This document shows positions 23,682 to 32,235 of a DNA stretch of 59,571 nucleotides, piece by piece. The stretch comes from RBG-16-66-20 sp964564865 (lineage in GTDB: Bacteria; Pseudomonadota; Gammaproteobacteria; Burkholderiales; SG8-39). How positions within the stretch are numbered: the stretch's first letter is position 1; each line of letters begins with the position of its first letter. The position numbers and the translations under genes are program-made. The notes under the pieces were generated by a model. The model made no database searches and was not told where the DNA came from. It was given only the letters and a program-made list of their open reading frames with translations. The DNA is taken from NCBI GenBank assembly GCA_964564865.1, contig CAZMDA010000017.1:1-59571 (forward strand). The letters run 5' to 3'.

Positions 23682-24266
23682 ATGGAGCTCGACGCGTTCC
23701 TCGCCGGGCGGCCGGCGGGCGATCTCTGGGTGTTCGGCTACGGCTCGCTGATGTGGCGGCCCGGATTCAGCCACAGCGAATGCGCCATCGGGCGCGCGCA
23801 CGGCTACCACCGCGCGCTGTGCATCCTGTCGAACCGCTACCGCGGCACCCCGGAGCGCCCGGGCCTGGTGGTCGGCCTGTGCCGGGGCGGTTCCTGCTGG
23901 GGCATGGCGTTCCGCGTCCCGGCGCCCAGGGTGCGGCGCGCGCTGGCGGCGCTGTGGCGGCGCGAGATGCTGAACAACGTGTACGTTCCGACCATGGTCT
24001 CGGTCGCGCTCGGCCGCCGCCGCGTGCGCGCGCTCGCCTTCGTCGCCGACACCGCGCACCGGCAGTTCGTGCGCGAGCTGGACCTGCACGGCCGCGCGCG
24101 CCTGGTGGCGCAGGGCATCGGCCAGCGCGGGCGCTGCGTGGACTACATCCGCAACACGCTGGAGCACATGGCGGCGCTGGGCCTGCGCGACCCGCATCTC
24201 GAGCGGGTGCTGAGCGCGGCGAGCGCCCTTGGCAGGGAAGCGATGCACGAAAAGGCGAGGCGATGA
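23682..24266 (+). CDS. ChaC-like gamma-glutamylcyclotransferase
   Basis: A 194-residue protein with the cyclotransferase motif WVFGYGSLMWRPGF at 17-30 and a conserved Glu in WRREMLNNVY that could be the catalytic base. ChaC enzymes split glutathione into 5-oxoproline and Cys-Gly in the cytosol. It is divergent from the molybdoenzyme gene and overlaps the following VOC gene by 4 bp (ATGA). Together with ggt and GST genes near the start of the window, glutathione turnover recurs here. Confidence 0.88.
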   Translation: MELDAFLAGRPAGDLWVFGYGSLMWRPGFSHSECAIGRAHGYHRALCILSNRYRGTPERPGLVVGLCRGGSCWGMAFRVPAPRVRRALAALWRREMLNNVYVPTMVSVALGRRRVRALAFVADTAHRQFVRELDLHGRARLVAQGIGQRGRCVDYIRNTLEHMAALGLRDPHLERVLSAASALGREAMHEKARR

Positions 24267-25114
24267 CCGCCGGCATCCGGGACGGCCTCTGGCCCGCGCG
24301 GCTGCACCACCTGCGCCGCGACAGCGAGGATGCCGAGGGCCTGGCGCGCTTCTACGCAACGCTGCTCGGGGACGCGGTGGAGCCGCTCCCCGGCGGCGAA
24401 TGGCTGGTGTCGGGCCGCGGCCGGCGCCTGGTGGTGGGCAAGGGCGCGAAGGCCGCGGTGCCCTGGTACGCGCTGGAGATGGCGGGCGCCGCGCAGCTGG
24501 CCGGGTACCGCCGCGGCCTGGAAGCGCTCGGGCTCGCCTGCGAGCCCTCGCCCTCGCCGCTTTTCGGCGACGGCGCGTTCGCCGTCGCCGATCCGGACGG
24601 CCGGCGGGTGGTGTTCGGGCTGCCGCGCGCCCGCGAGGCGGCCGGCGCCAGGCCGGGGCCGGCGGCGCGGCTGCAGCACTTCGTCTGCGCCAGCACGCAG
24701 CCCGAGGCCATGCTCGCCTTCTACCGCGACCGGCTCGGGCTGGTGGAGTCCGACCGCGTGCTGGAAGGCCGGGACCTCAGCGCGTTCTTCCTGCGCTCGG
24801 ACCCGGAGCACCACAGCTTCGCCGCCTTCCGCGCCCCCGAGTCGCGCCCGGACCACCATTGCTACGAGACCAGCTGCTGGAACGACATCCGGGACTGGGC
24901 GGATCACCTCGGCACGCTGCGCATCCCCCTGTGGTGGGGCCCCGGTCGGCATGGCCCGGGCAACAACCTGTTCTTCATGATCGAGGATCCCGACGGCCAC
25001 AAGGTGGAGTTCTCCGCCGAGCTGGAGGTGATGCCGAGGGACCTGGCGCACCGCACCTGGCCCCACGAGCAGCACACGCTCAACCTGTGGGGCTCGGCCT
25101 GGATGCGGTCCTGA
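24263..25114 (+). CDS. VOC-family protein, extradiol dioxygenase-like
   Basis: A 283-residue protein with two vicinal-oxygen-chelate modules (about 10-130 and 140-283). The second keeps plausible Fe ligands: His in RLQHFVCAS, His in PDHHCYETS and Glu in GHKVEFSAELE. This is the type I extradiol ring-cleavage arrangement. Co-translation with the ChaC-like gene is unusual for a ring-cleavage enzyme. A glutathione-linked role (glyoxalase-like) is an alternative. Confidence 0.8.
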   Translation: MTAGIRDGLWPARLHHLRRDSEDAEGLARFYATLLGDAVEPLPGGEWLVSGRGRRLVVGKGAKAAVPWYALEMAGAAQLAGYRRGLEALGLACEPSPSPLFGDGAFAVADPDGRRVVFGLPRAREAAGARPGPAARLQHFVCASTQPEAMLAFYRDRLGLVESDRVLEGRDLSAFFLRSDPEHHSFAAFRAPESRPDHHCYETSCWNDIRDWADHLGTLRIPLWWGPGRHGPGNNLFFMIEDPDGHKVEFSAELEVMPRDLAHRTWPHEQHTLNLWGSAWMRS

Positions 25115-25121
25115 GCAGCGC

Positions 25122-26258
25122 CTACGCGCCCGCCGCGGCGCGCATGCGCGCCAGCGCCTCGGCCAGGCGCGCGCGCTGGGTGCCGAAATTCAGGCGCACG
25201 AAGCGCGGCGCGCCGAACTGCGCGCCGGGGGACAGCGCGACGCCGGCCTTGAGGAACAGTTGCTGGGGGTCGTCCACGCCCAGCCCTGCGCAATCGATCC
25301 AGGCGAGGTAGGTCGCCTCGGTGTGCGCCATGGCGAGGCCCGGGATCGAGGCCACTTCGCGCTCGACGAAGTCCCGGTTGCCGGCAAGGTAGTCCAGTTG
25401 CGCCGCGAGCCAGTCCGCGCCGCCGCGGTAGGCGGCCAGGGCGGCGATGTAGCCGAACAGCGAGGGATCGTGGATCGTGGCGTGGTCGTCGGTCATGAAG
25501 GCGCGCCGCAGGTCCGGATCCTCGATCACCGCCCAGGCGCAGCCGGCGCCGGGGAAGTTGAAGGCCTTGTTCGGCGAGGCGAGGGTCACCGTGCGGCGCG
25601 ACACTTCCGGCGCCAGGCTCGCGACCGGGACATGCGGCTTGCCGCGATCGAGCAGGAGGTCGCAGTGGATCTCGTCGGAGCAGATCGCGAGGCCGTGGCG
25701 CGCGGCGAACGCGGCCAGGCGCTCCAGCTCGGCGCGCGTGAAGATCGTGCCGCCGGGATTCTGCGGGTTGCACAGGAACAGGAGCCGCGTCTCCGGCCGC
25801 AGCGAGGCGGCCAGCCGGTCCTCGTCGAACACCCAGCGTCCGCCCTGCAGCATGAGGGGAACCTCGGTGAACGGGCGCGGCGCGCGCTCCAGCGCCTGGC
25901 GGAAATGATGGTACAGCGGCACCGGCATCAGCGCGTGCTCCCCCGGCCGCAGCAGGTGGCGGGCCGCCAGGTGCAGGCCGGGCACCACCCCGGGCAGGAA
26001 CACGATCCAGCCCGGCTCGATGCGCCAGCGATAGAGCCGCTGCATGCGCTCGGCGATCGCCTCGCGCAGCACGGCGGGCTGCGCGGTGTAGCCCAGCACG
26101 CCGTGCGCGAGGCGGGCGCGCATCGCCTCCAGCACCACCGCCGGGGCGCGAAAATCGGTGTCCGCGACCCAGAGCGGGATGACGTCGCCGGGATACCGGT
26201 CCCAGCGCGCGCTCCAGGTGCCGCGCCGGTCGGTCAGTTGGTCGAAATCGAAGGCCAT
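25122..26258 (-). CDS. PatB/MalY-type PLP C-S lyase or aminotransferase
   Basis: A 378-residue fold-type I PLP enzyme. It has PLWVADTDFRAPAVV, the aromatic stack region GVVPGLHLAARHLL, NPQNPGGTIFT, SDEIHCDLLLD, and the PLP-binding Lys 231 in TLASPNKAFNFPG. PatB/MalY enzymes cleave cystathionine or cysteine conjugates to pyruvate, ammonia and a thiol. The start MAFDFDQL at 26258 fits family length better than the ATG 21 nt upstream. It is convergent with the VOC gene. Confidence 0.88.
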   Translation of the reverse strand: MAFDFDQLTDRRGTWSARWDRYPGDVIPLWVADTDFRAPAVVLEAMRARLAHGVLGYTAQPAVLREAIAERMQRLYRWRIEPGWIVFLPGVVPGLHLAARHLLRPGEHALMPVPLYHHFRQALERAPRPFTEVPLMLQGGRWVFDEDRLAASLRPETRLLFLCNPQNPGGTIFTRAELERLAAFAARHGLAICSDEIHCDLLLDRGKPHVPVASLAPEVSRRTVTLASPNKAFNFPGAGCAWAVIEDPDLRRAFMTDDHATIHDPSLFGYIAALAAYRGGADWLAAQLDYLAGNRDFVEREVASIPGLAMAHTEATYLAWIDCAGLGVDDPQQLFLKAGVALSPGAQFGAPRFVRLNFGTQRARLAEALARMRAAAGA

Positions 26259-26272
26259 CGCGCCTTGTAGCA

Positions 26273-26312
26273 CAAACAAAAACGCCGGTCCGGATGGGCA
26301 TCCGGTCCCGGC
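26273..26312 (-). terminator. Intrinsic terminator of the TRAP permease operon
   Basis: On the minus strand, stem halves around ATCCGG/CCGGAT extended by CCGG/CCGGC are followed by GTTTTTGTTTG. It lies 50 nt past the dctM stop and just before the patB-like gene. Confidence 0.7.
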
Positions 26313-26361
26313 GCCGAACGGACCGCGTCCCGGCGCGCGGCCGGGCGGCGCTCCTCTCCTC

Positions 26362-27867
26362 CTACTTGGTCGCTTTCAGGTCGTCTTTTTCGAGCGATTC
26401 CCCGTCCTTCGCCTCCTCCTCCGCCTCTTCGCCTTCCTTGCCCTCCTCGTAGGGGGCCGACTCCAGGCGGTTCATGCTGTCGTCCACCTGTTCGGTCTTG
26501 ATGGCGCGGGATTCGGCCTGCAGGCGCTCCGGGAACCAGGTGGCGATGGCCGGGAACGACACGATCAGCGCGATGCCGATCACCTGCAGGATCATGAACT
26601 CGAACATCCCCTTGTAGATGGTCGCGAGCGACCATTCCCTGACCACCTGGCGCAGGTAGTAGGCGCTCATCGCCACCGGCGGCGACAGGAACGCCGTCTG
26701 CAGCGTCACCGCCACCAGGGCGCCGAACCAGACCATCACCATGTGGACCTCGATGCCGAGCGCGGCGCCGAGGTCGCCCTTCAGCGCATCCATCACCGGG
26801 TAGAAGATGGGCAGGAACACCAGGATGATCGCCGGCCACTCGAACGGCCAGCCCAGCAGGAAGATGAGCACCAGCACCACCACCAGCATCAGCACCGGCG
26901 AGAACTGCAGCGCCAGCATGGATTCGGTGATCCAGTTCGCGGTGCCCATGCGCGCGAACACCGCGCCGAAGATGTTGGAGGTGGCCGCCAGCAGCAGCAC
27001 CATGGCGGAGGTCGCGGTGGTGGCCAGCACCGCGCGCTTCAGGCCCGCGTAGCTCAGCTTGCGGTAGGCGGCGGCGAGCAGCAGGGCGCCGAAGGCGCCG
27101 ACGCCGGCCGCTTCCGTCGGCGTCGCGATGCCCGCCAGGATGGACCCGAGCGCGGCGGCGATCAGGCCCACCAGCGGCACGACGCCGATCACCACCTCCT
27201 TGATCATGTTCGGCACGCTCACCACGCGTTCCGCGGCCGGTACCGGGGGACCCAGCTTCGGGTTGATGAACGCCCGTCCCAGCAGGTAGACGAGGTACAG
27301 GCCGGCCAGCAGGATGCCGGGACCGAACGCCGCGGCATAGAGATCGGCCACCGACACCCCCAGCACCGGGCCCATCACGATCAGCATCACCGAGGGCGGG
27401 ATCAGGATGCCGAGCGTGCCCCCCGCGGTGATCGCGCCGGCGGCCAGCCGCCCGTCGTAGCCGGTCTTGATCATGATCGGCGAGGCCATGATGCCCAGCA
27501 CCGTCACCGCGGCGCCGACGATGCCGGTGGCCATGGCGAAGATGGCCGCGGTCAGGATCACGACCGCGAACAGCGACCCCCGGATCGGCGCCAGCAGCAG
27601 GCGCAGGGCGATGAACAGGCGTTCCATCAGCCCGGCCTGCTCGGTGATGAAGCCCATGAAGATGAACAGGGGCACCGCGGCGAGCAGCGACTCCTTCATC
27701 ATGCCGATGGTCTGGAAGTAGGCCAGGCTGAACACCGTCTCGCCCAGGCCGAAGTAGCCGAAGGTGAGCGCGAGGAACAGCAGCGTGAACGAGATCGGGA
27801 AGCCGATGAAGATCGAGCCGATCATGACGATCAGCATGACCAGGCCCAGGGCGGCGAGCGCGGTCAT
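26362..27867 (-). CDS. dctM: TRAP transporter large permease (DctM-like)
   Basis: A 501-residue inner-membrane protein with about twelve hydrophobic segments. TRAP-M landmarks are GFPISFTLLFLALTFGYFGLG, AVPLFIFMGFITEQAGL, AITAGGTLGILIPPSVMLIV, and a second half containing GIATPTEAAGVGAFGALL. It forms the Na+-driven channel of a TRAP importer. The last about 40 residues are an unusual Glu/Asp/Lys-rich tail after the final helix. The start is 3 nt from the small permease stop. Confidence 0.92.
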   Translation of the reverse strand: MTALAALGLVMLIVMIGSIFIGFPISFTLLFLALTFGYFGLGETVFSLAYFQTIGMMKESLLAAVPLFIFMGFITEQAGLMERLFIALRLLLAPIRGSLFAVVILTAAIFAMATGIVGAAVTVLGIMASPIMIKTGYDGRLAAGAITAGGTLGILIPPSVMLIVMGPVLGVSVADLYAAAFGPGILLAGLYLVYLLGRAFINPKLGPPVPAAERVVSVPNMIKEVVIGVVPLVGLIAAALGSILAGIATPTEAAGVGAFGALLLAAAYRKLSYAGLKRAVLATTATSAMVLLLAATSNIFGAVFARMGTANWITESMLALQFSPVLMLVVVLVLIFLLGWPFEWPAIILVFLPIFYPVMDALKGDLGAALGIEVHMVMVWFGALVAVTLQTAFLSPPVAMSAYYLRQVVREWSLATIYKGMFEFMILQVIGIALIVSFPAIATWFPERLQAESRAIKTEQVDDSMNRLESAPYEEGKEGEEAEEEAKDGESLEKDDLKATK

Positions 27868-27870
27868 GAC

Positions 27871-28422
27871 CTAGACCTCCACTTTCTCTTTGTGCTCGAG
27901 CTCGATGCCGGTGCGCGCCGCGTAGACGCTCTTGATCGTCTCGGATACCCCCTGGATCAGCAGCAGCAGGCAGGTGAGCGGGATCACCATCTTGAACGGC
28001 CACAGCACCGGCCGCCACGGCGTCTGCTCGGAGAGCTCGCCGATCGTATAGGCGTACCAGCCCTCCCCGCCGCTGACGATGAGGAAGGTGAAGATGGAGG
28101 GGAAGAAGAACACCAGGTAGGCGACCGAGTCGATCACGCCCTTGGTGCGGATCGACCATTTCTCGAAGAAGAAGTCGGTGCGGATGTGCGCGCCCTTGTG
28201 CAGCGCGTACGCCGACCCGAGCATGAAGATGGTGCCGTACAGCATGTAGGTGAGCTCGAACGACCACTCGGTCGGCGCATCGAAGATGTAGCGGGCAAAG
28301 GCCTCGTGGCAGACCACGTACACCAGGGGCAGGTTGAGCCAGGCCACCCAGGTGCCGGTGGTGTCGGTGAACTTGTCGATGATGCGTACGAGCCGGATGT
28401 GGCCGGCGACCGGTTCAGACAT
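27871..28422 (-). CDS. dctQ: TRAP transporter small permease (DctQ-like)
   Basis: A 183-residue protein with four hydrophobic helices (about 26-45, 58-78, 98-120, 140-160). The family region is FDAPTEWSFELTYMLYGTIF, then LHKGAHIRTDFFFEKWS. DctQ pairs with DctM to form the membrane complex. It is the first gene of the permease pair; the receptor gene upstream is separated by a terminator. Confidence 0.9.
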   Translation of the reverse strand: MSEPVAGHIRLVRIIDKFTDTTGTWVAWLNLPLVYVVCHEAFARYIFDAPTEWSFELTYMLYGTIFMLGSAYALHKGAHIRTDFFFEKWSIRTKGVIDSVAYLVFFFPSIFTFLIVSGGEGWYAYTIGELSEQTPWRPVLWPFKMVIPLTCLLLLIQGVSETIKSVYAARTGIELEHKEKVEV

Positions 28423-28459
28423 GCTGCGTCACGCTCCGAACAATTGCAAACGCGGGTGC

Positions 28460-28491
28460 AAAAAAGAAAGGGGGCGTTGCCGCCCCCTTTC
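28460..28491 (-). terminator. Intrinsic terminator after the first TRAP receptor gene
   Basis: On the minus strand AAAGGGGGCG and CGCCCCCTTT pair around GCAA and are followed by CTTTTTTG. It lies between the receptor and dctQ, so it could lower permease expression relative to receptor. Confidence 0.8.
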
Positions 28492-28503
28492 CGCGATCTC
28501 CGG

Positions 28504-29628
28504 CTACTTCTTGGCTGCCTTGGCCGCGGCCGGCTTGGCGCCGCGCTCCGGCCAGTAGTAGTTGGCGACGAACGAGTACGGCGGGAACATGAAGCGCTTG
28601 GCCGGCACGACCAGCGCCGCGTAGGCCCTCTGCGAGTCATGCACCTTCTTGAAGAACGGGTTCTTCGCCCCCTCCTCGGCCGCGATCTGGTCCCAGGCCT
28701 TCAGGAACTCGGTCAGGATGTCCGGCGGCGTGCGCAGGATCTGCACGCCGTGCTTCTGCTGCAACTCGGCGATCGCATCGGCGTTCTGCCGCTTCCACTT
28801 CGCCCACCACACCACGAAGGTGTCGCTGGCGACCGACTTCATCAGCTCCTGGTGCGCCGGGCTGAGCGCCTTCCAGACGTCGCCGTTGATCAGCACCTCG
28901 CCGATGGTCACGTTCTCGTGCACCCCGGGCGTGTAGTGGTACTTCCAGACGTTGTGGAAGCCCAGGCGCCTGTCCTCCTCGCCGCCGATCCACTCGGCGC
29001 AGTCGATCACGCCGCGCTGCGCCGCCGGGATGATCTCGCCGCCGGGCATGTTGACCGTGGTCATGCCCATCTTCTGGAACACCTCCGCGGCCATGCCGGT
29101 CTGGCGGCACTTCATGCCCTTGAAGTCGGCCAGGTTCTTGATCGGGCGCTTGAACCAGCCGAAGGCCTGCGGGCCGGAGGGCAGGATCGGGATCCAGTGC
29201 ACGTTCATCTTGAGTTCTTTCTGGAAGAACTCGTTGCACAGGTCGATGCCGCCGCCGTGGTGCATCCAGCCCAGGGCGTCGATCATGTCCATGCCGAAGG
29301 TGCCGCCGGGGCCGCCGGTGCACAGGATCGCGGCCTTGTTCTTGCCGACCCAGTAGCCCGACCAGGCGTGCGCGCCGTCGAGCACCTTCTTGTGGGTGGC
29401 ATCCAGCACCTCGAAGGCCGGCACGACCTGGCCTGCGGGCATGGCGTTGATCTTCACCGCGCCGCCCGAGATCCTGTTCACCTTGTCGGCGAAGTACAGG
29501 AAGTTCTCGTACAGCGTCAGGCTCGCGGGCCAGGTGGCCTGCATGTTGATGGTGGTTTGCGCCTGCGCGCCGGATGCCAGGGCACCGGTGCACGCCAGCG
29601 CGACGAGCGCCTTCTTCAGATGCGACAT
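28504..29628 (-). CDS. dctP: TRAP transporter substrate-binding protein (DctP-like), copy 1
   Basis: A 374-residue periplasmic receptor. The signal peptide ends SGAQAQ. Family landmarks are MQATWPASLTLYENFLYFAD, PAGQVVPAFEVLDATHKKVL, and KGMKCRQTGMAAEVFQKMGM, which contains the conserved Arg that binds the substrate carboxylate; then NMPGGEIIPAAQRGVIDCAE. It resembles the FcbT/DctP7 type. The protein ends in an Ala/Lys-rich tail. It is a tandem paralogue of the next receptor, with a terminator after each. Confidence 0.92.
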   Translation of the reverse strand: MSHLKKALVALACTGALASGAQAQTTINMQATWPASLTLYENFLYFADKVNRISGGAVKINAMPAGQVVPAFEVLDATHKKVLDGAHAWSGYWVGKNKAAILCTGGPGGTFGMDMIDALGWMHHGGGIDLCNEFFQKELKMNVHWIPILPSGPQAFGWFKRPIKNLADFKGMKCRQTGMAAEVFQKMGMTTVNMPGGEIIPAAQRGVIDCAEWIGGEEDRRLGFHNVWKYHYTPGVHENVTIGEVLINGDVWKALSPAHQELMKSVASDTFVVWWAKWKRQNADAIAELQQKHGVQILRTPPDILTEFLKAWDQIAAEEGAKNPFFKKVHDSQRAYAALVVPAKRFMFPPYSFVANYYWPERGAKPAAAKAAKK

Positions 29629-29748
29629 GATCCCTCCTCCTAGAGTGATTTCCGCAAAGCGAAACGCAGCCTACACGCTAAGGATACCCCGGGTCAACAA
29701 AGGGGAAAGGAAGTTCCCCGTCATTTCGACCCCCGGCGGCCGGATTCG

Positions 29749-29778
29749 AAAAAAAGGGGCAGCCGAGGCTGCCCCTTT
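29749..29778 (-). terminator. Intrinsic terminator after the second TRAP receptor gene
   Basis: On the minus strand GGGGCAGCC and GGCTGCCCC pair around TC and are followed by seven T. It lies 24 nt after the stop codon at 29802. The rest of the 29629-29801 gap shows no gene. Confidence 0.85.
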
Positions 29779-29801
29779 CCGGTGCGGAAGGCCTGGCCGC
29801 G

Positions 29802-30950
29802 CTACTTCTTGGCCGGCGCCTTCTTGGCCGCGCCCTTGCGCACGTCCTCCGGCCAGTAGTAGTTGGCCAGGAAGGAATACGGCGGGAACATGAAGCGCTT
29901 GGCCGGCACCACCTTGGAGGCGTAGTCACGCTGCGAGTCGAGCACCTTCTTGAAGAACGGGCTCTTGGCGGACTCCTCGGCGGCGATCTCGTCCCAGGCC
30001 TTCAGGAACGCGGTCAGCACGTCCGGCGGCGTGCGCAGGATCTGCGTGCCGTGCTTCTGCTGCATCTCGACCAGGGCATCGGCGTTCTGGCGCTGCCACC
30101 TCACCCACCAGCGCATGAAGGTCTCCAGGGTCGCCGAGCGCACCGCCTCCTGGTGCTGGGGCGCGAACCCCTTCCAGACGTCGGTGTTGATGATCAGCTC
30201 CGCGATGGACGAGCTCTCGTGCACGCCGGGGGTGTAGTGGAACTTGAACACCTGCGGCAGGCCCAGGCGCAGGTCCTCGACCCCGCCCACCCATTCGGCG
30301 CAGTCGATCACGCCGCGCTGCGCCGACGGGATGATCTCGCCGCCGGGCATGTTCACCACCGCCATGCCCATCTTCTGGAAGATCTCGGCCACGATGCCGG
30401 TCTGGCGGCACTTCATGCCCTTGAAGTCCGCGAGGTTCTTGATCGGGCGCTTGAACCAGCCGAAGGCCTGCGGGCTGGCGGGCATGATCGGGAACGCGAG
30501 CACGTTGAGCTTCAGTTCCTTCTGGTAGAAGTCCCAGTAAAGGTCCAGGCCGCCGCCCTCGTAGAGCCAGCCGAGGAAGTCCATGTGGTCCATGCCGAAC
30601 GGGCCCGCCGGCGTGGAGGAGAACAGGGTCGCGGCCTTGCTCTTGCCGACCCAGTAGTAGGAGATGCCGTGGCCGCCGTCGATCACCTTCTTGTGGGTGG
30701 CGTCCAGGATCTCGAATGCCGGCACGATCTGGCCGGCGGCCATGGCCTCGATCTTCACCTGGCCGCTGGTGAGCTTGTCCATGCGCTCGGCGAAGAAGCG
30801 GAAGTTGTCCTGCAGCGTCAGGCTGGCGGGCCAGGTGGACTGCATCTTCAACGACTTGACGCCCGCGGCCGGGGCGGGCGCCTGCGCAAACGCCTGGGCC
30901 GCGAAGGCGGTGGCGGCAAGCGCGGCGATCAGCTTGAGATGGATTCGCAT
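29802..30950 (-). CDS. TRAP transporter substrate-binding protein (DctP-like), copy 2
   Basis: A 382-residue receptor. The signal peptide ends AAQAFAQ. The mature protein aligns end to end with copy 1: STWPASLTLQDNFRFFAERM, AAGQIVPAFEILDATHKKVI, GMKCRQTGIVAEIFQKMGM, PGGEIIPSAQRGVIDCAEW. By eye about two thirds of residues are identical. The ligand-pocket region around 95-165 is the most divergent. The ATG at 30950 follows GGGAGACC; upstream in-frame starts would invade the divergent gene's promoter. It is divergent from the enolase-superfamily gene. Confidence 0.9.
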   Translation of the reverse strand: MRIHLKLIAALAATAFAAQAFAQAPAPAAGVKSLKMQSTWPASLTLQDNFRFFAERMDKLTSGQVKIEAMAAGQIVPAFEILDATHKKVIDGGHGISYYWVGKSKAATLFSSTPAGPFGMDHMDFLGWLYEGGGLDLYWDFYQKELKLNVLAFPIMPASPQAFGWFKRPIKNLADFKGMKCRQTGIVAEIFQKMGMAVVNMPGGEIIPSAQRGVIDCAEWVGGVEDLRLGLPQVFKFHYTPGVHESSSIAELIINTDVWKGFAPQHQEAVRSATLETFMRWWVRWQRQNADALVEMQQKHGTQILRTPPDVLTAFLKAWDEIAAEESAKSPFFKKVLDSQRDYASKVVPAKRFMFPPYSFLANYYWPEDVRKGAAKKAPAKK

Positions 30951-31033
30951 CGATGGTCTCCCGAAAAGAGGCCCGATGGTAGGAGCCTGATACCGCGGTG
31001 TCAACGAAGCCGCAATGCCCGACAATGGGGCGC

Positions 31034-32233
31034 ATGAAGATCGAGCGGCTGGAGACCCTGCGCCTGGGGGAGTTCCCGAACCTGGTCTGGGTGCGACTGC
31101 ACACCGACGAGGGCCTGGCCGGCCTGGGCGAGAGCAACCTCGCCGCCCAGTCCATCGAGACCTACCTGCACGAGTACGTCGCGCCCCGGGTGCTGGGCCG
31201 CGACCCGCTGCAGGTGGAGGCCCTGTCCCGCGGCCTGCAGGGCTACCTGGGCTACCGCGGCTCCGGGGTCGAGACCCGCGCCGTGTCCGCGGTGGACATC
31301 GCGTTGTGGGACCTGTTCGGCAAGACCTGCGGCCTGCCCCTGTACCAGGTGCTGGGCGGCGCCAGCCGGCCGGCGATCCGGACCTACAACACCTGTGCCG
31401 GCTACCGCTACATCCGGGATGCCCGCCAGCAGACCTCCGCCAACTGGGGCCTGCGGGCGGGGAACAGCGAGGGACCCTACGAGGATCTCGAGGGGTTCCT
31501 CAACCGGGCCGACGAGGTGGCGCTGTCGCTGCTGGAGCAGGGCATCACGGCGATGAAGATCTGGCCCTTCGACACCGCGGCCGAGGCGAGCGACGGCTGG
31601 GACATCTCCGGCCCGGACCTCGAGCGCGCGCTGGAGCCGTTCCGCCGCATCCGCAAGGCGGTGGGCAACCGCATGGACATCATGGTGGAGTTCCACTCGC
31701 TGTGGCGGCTGCCCCCGGCGCAGCGCATCGCGCGGGCGCTGGCGGAGTTCGACACCTACTGGCACGAGGACCCGATCCGCATGGATTCGCTGGACCTCCT
31801 GAAGCAGTACGCGGCGCACTCGAAGGCGCCGATCTGCGGCTCGGAGACCCTGGCCGGGCGCTGGGGCTTCAAGGACCTGCTGCAGACCGGCGTCGCCGGC
31901 ATCGTCATGTTCGACCTCGCCTGGTGCGGCGGCATCTCCGAGGCGCGGCGCATCGCCGCTCTGGCCGACGCCTGGCAGCTGCCGGTGGCGCCGCACGATT
32001 GCGTCGGCCCGGTGGTGTACATGGCCTCGTGCCACTTCTCCACCTGGTGCCCGAACGCCCTGGTGCAGGAATCGGTGCGCGCCTTCTATACCGGCTGGTA
32101 CAACGAGCTGGTGACGCGGGTGCCGCAACCCGCGCGGGGAATGATCGCGGCTCCGGAAGGCCCGGGTCTCGGCTGCGAGCTGCTGCCCGAACTCTGGAAA
32201 CGCCAGGACGCGATCGTCCGCGTCTCGAGCTAG
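31034..32233 (+). CDS. Enolase-superfamily dehydratase (mandelate racemase/muconate lactonizing family)
   Basis: A 399-residue enzyme. The N-terminal capping domain has HTDEGLAGLGESNLAA and VSAVDIALWDLFGKTCGLPL. The barrel has KIWPFD, then metal ligands in the order MVEFHSLW, HEDPIRMD, CGSETLAG. A late segment VAPHDCVGPVVYMAS has a catalytic His. This is closest to the acid-sugar dehydratase branch such as D-galactonate dehydratase. It is divergent from a carboxylate-type TRAP receptor, consistent with sugar-acid import. ATG 31034 was chosen; ATG 31025, three codons upstream, is an alternative. Confidence 0.87.
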   Translation: MKIERLETLRLGEFPNLVWVRLHTDEGLAGLGESNLAAQSIETYLHEYVAPRVLGRDPLQVEALSRGLQGYLGYRGSGVETRAVSAVDIALWDLFGKTCGLPLYQVLGGASRPAIRTYNTCAGYRYIRDARQQTSANWGLRAGNSEGPYEDLEGFLNRADEVALSLLEQGITAMKIWPFDTAAEASDGWDISGPDLERALEPFRRIRKAVGNRMDIMVEFHSLWRLPPAQRIARALAEFDTYWHEDPIRMDSLDLLKQYAAHSKAPICGSETLAGRWGFKDLLQTGVAGIVMFDLAWCGGISEARRIAALADAWQLPVAPHDCVGPVVYMASCHFSTWCPNALVQESVRAFYTGWYNELVTRVPQPARGMIAAPEGPGLGCELLPELWKRQDAIVRVSS

Positions 32234-32235
32234 CC

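Noticed and set aside
26158..29643. A 1,161-codon plus-strand open frame
   Set aside because: It is antisense to patB, dctM, dctQ and dctP, is His/Arg/Glu-rich low-complexity sequence, and is an artefact of high GC.
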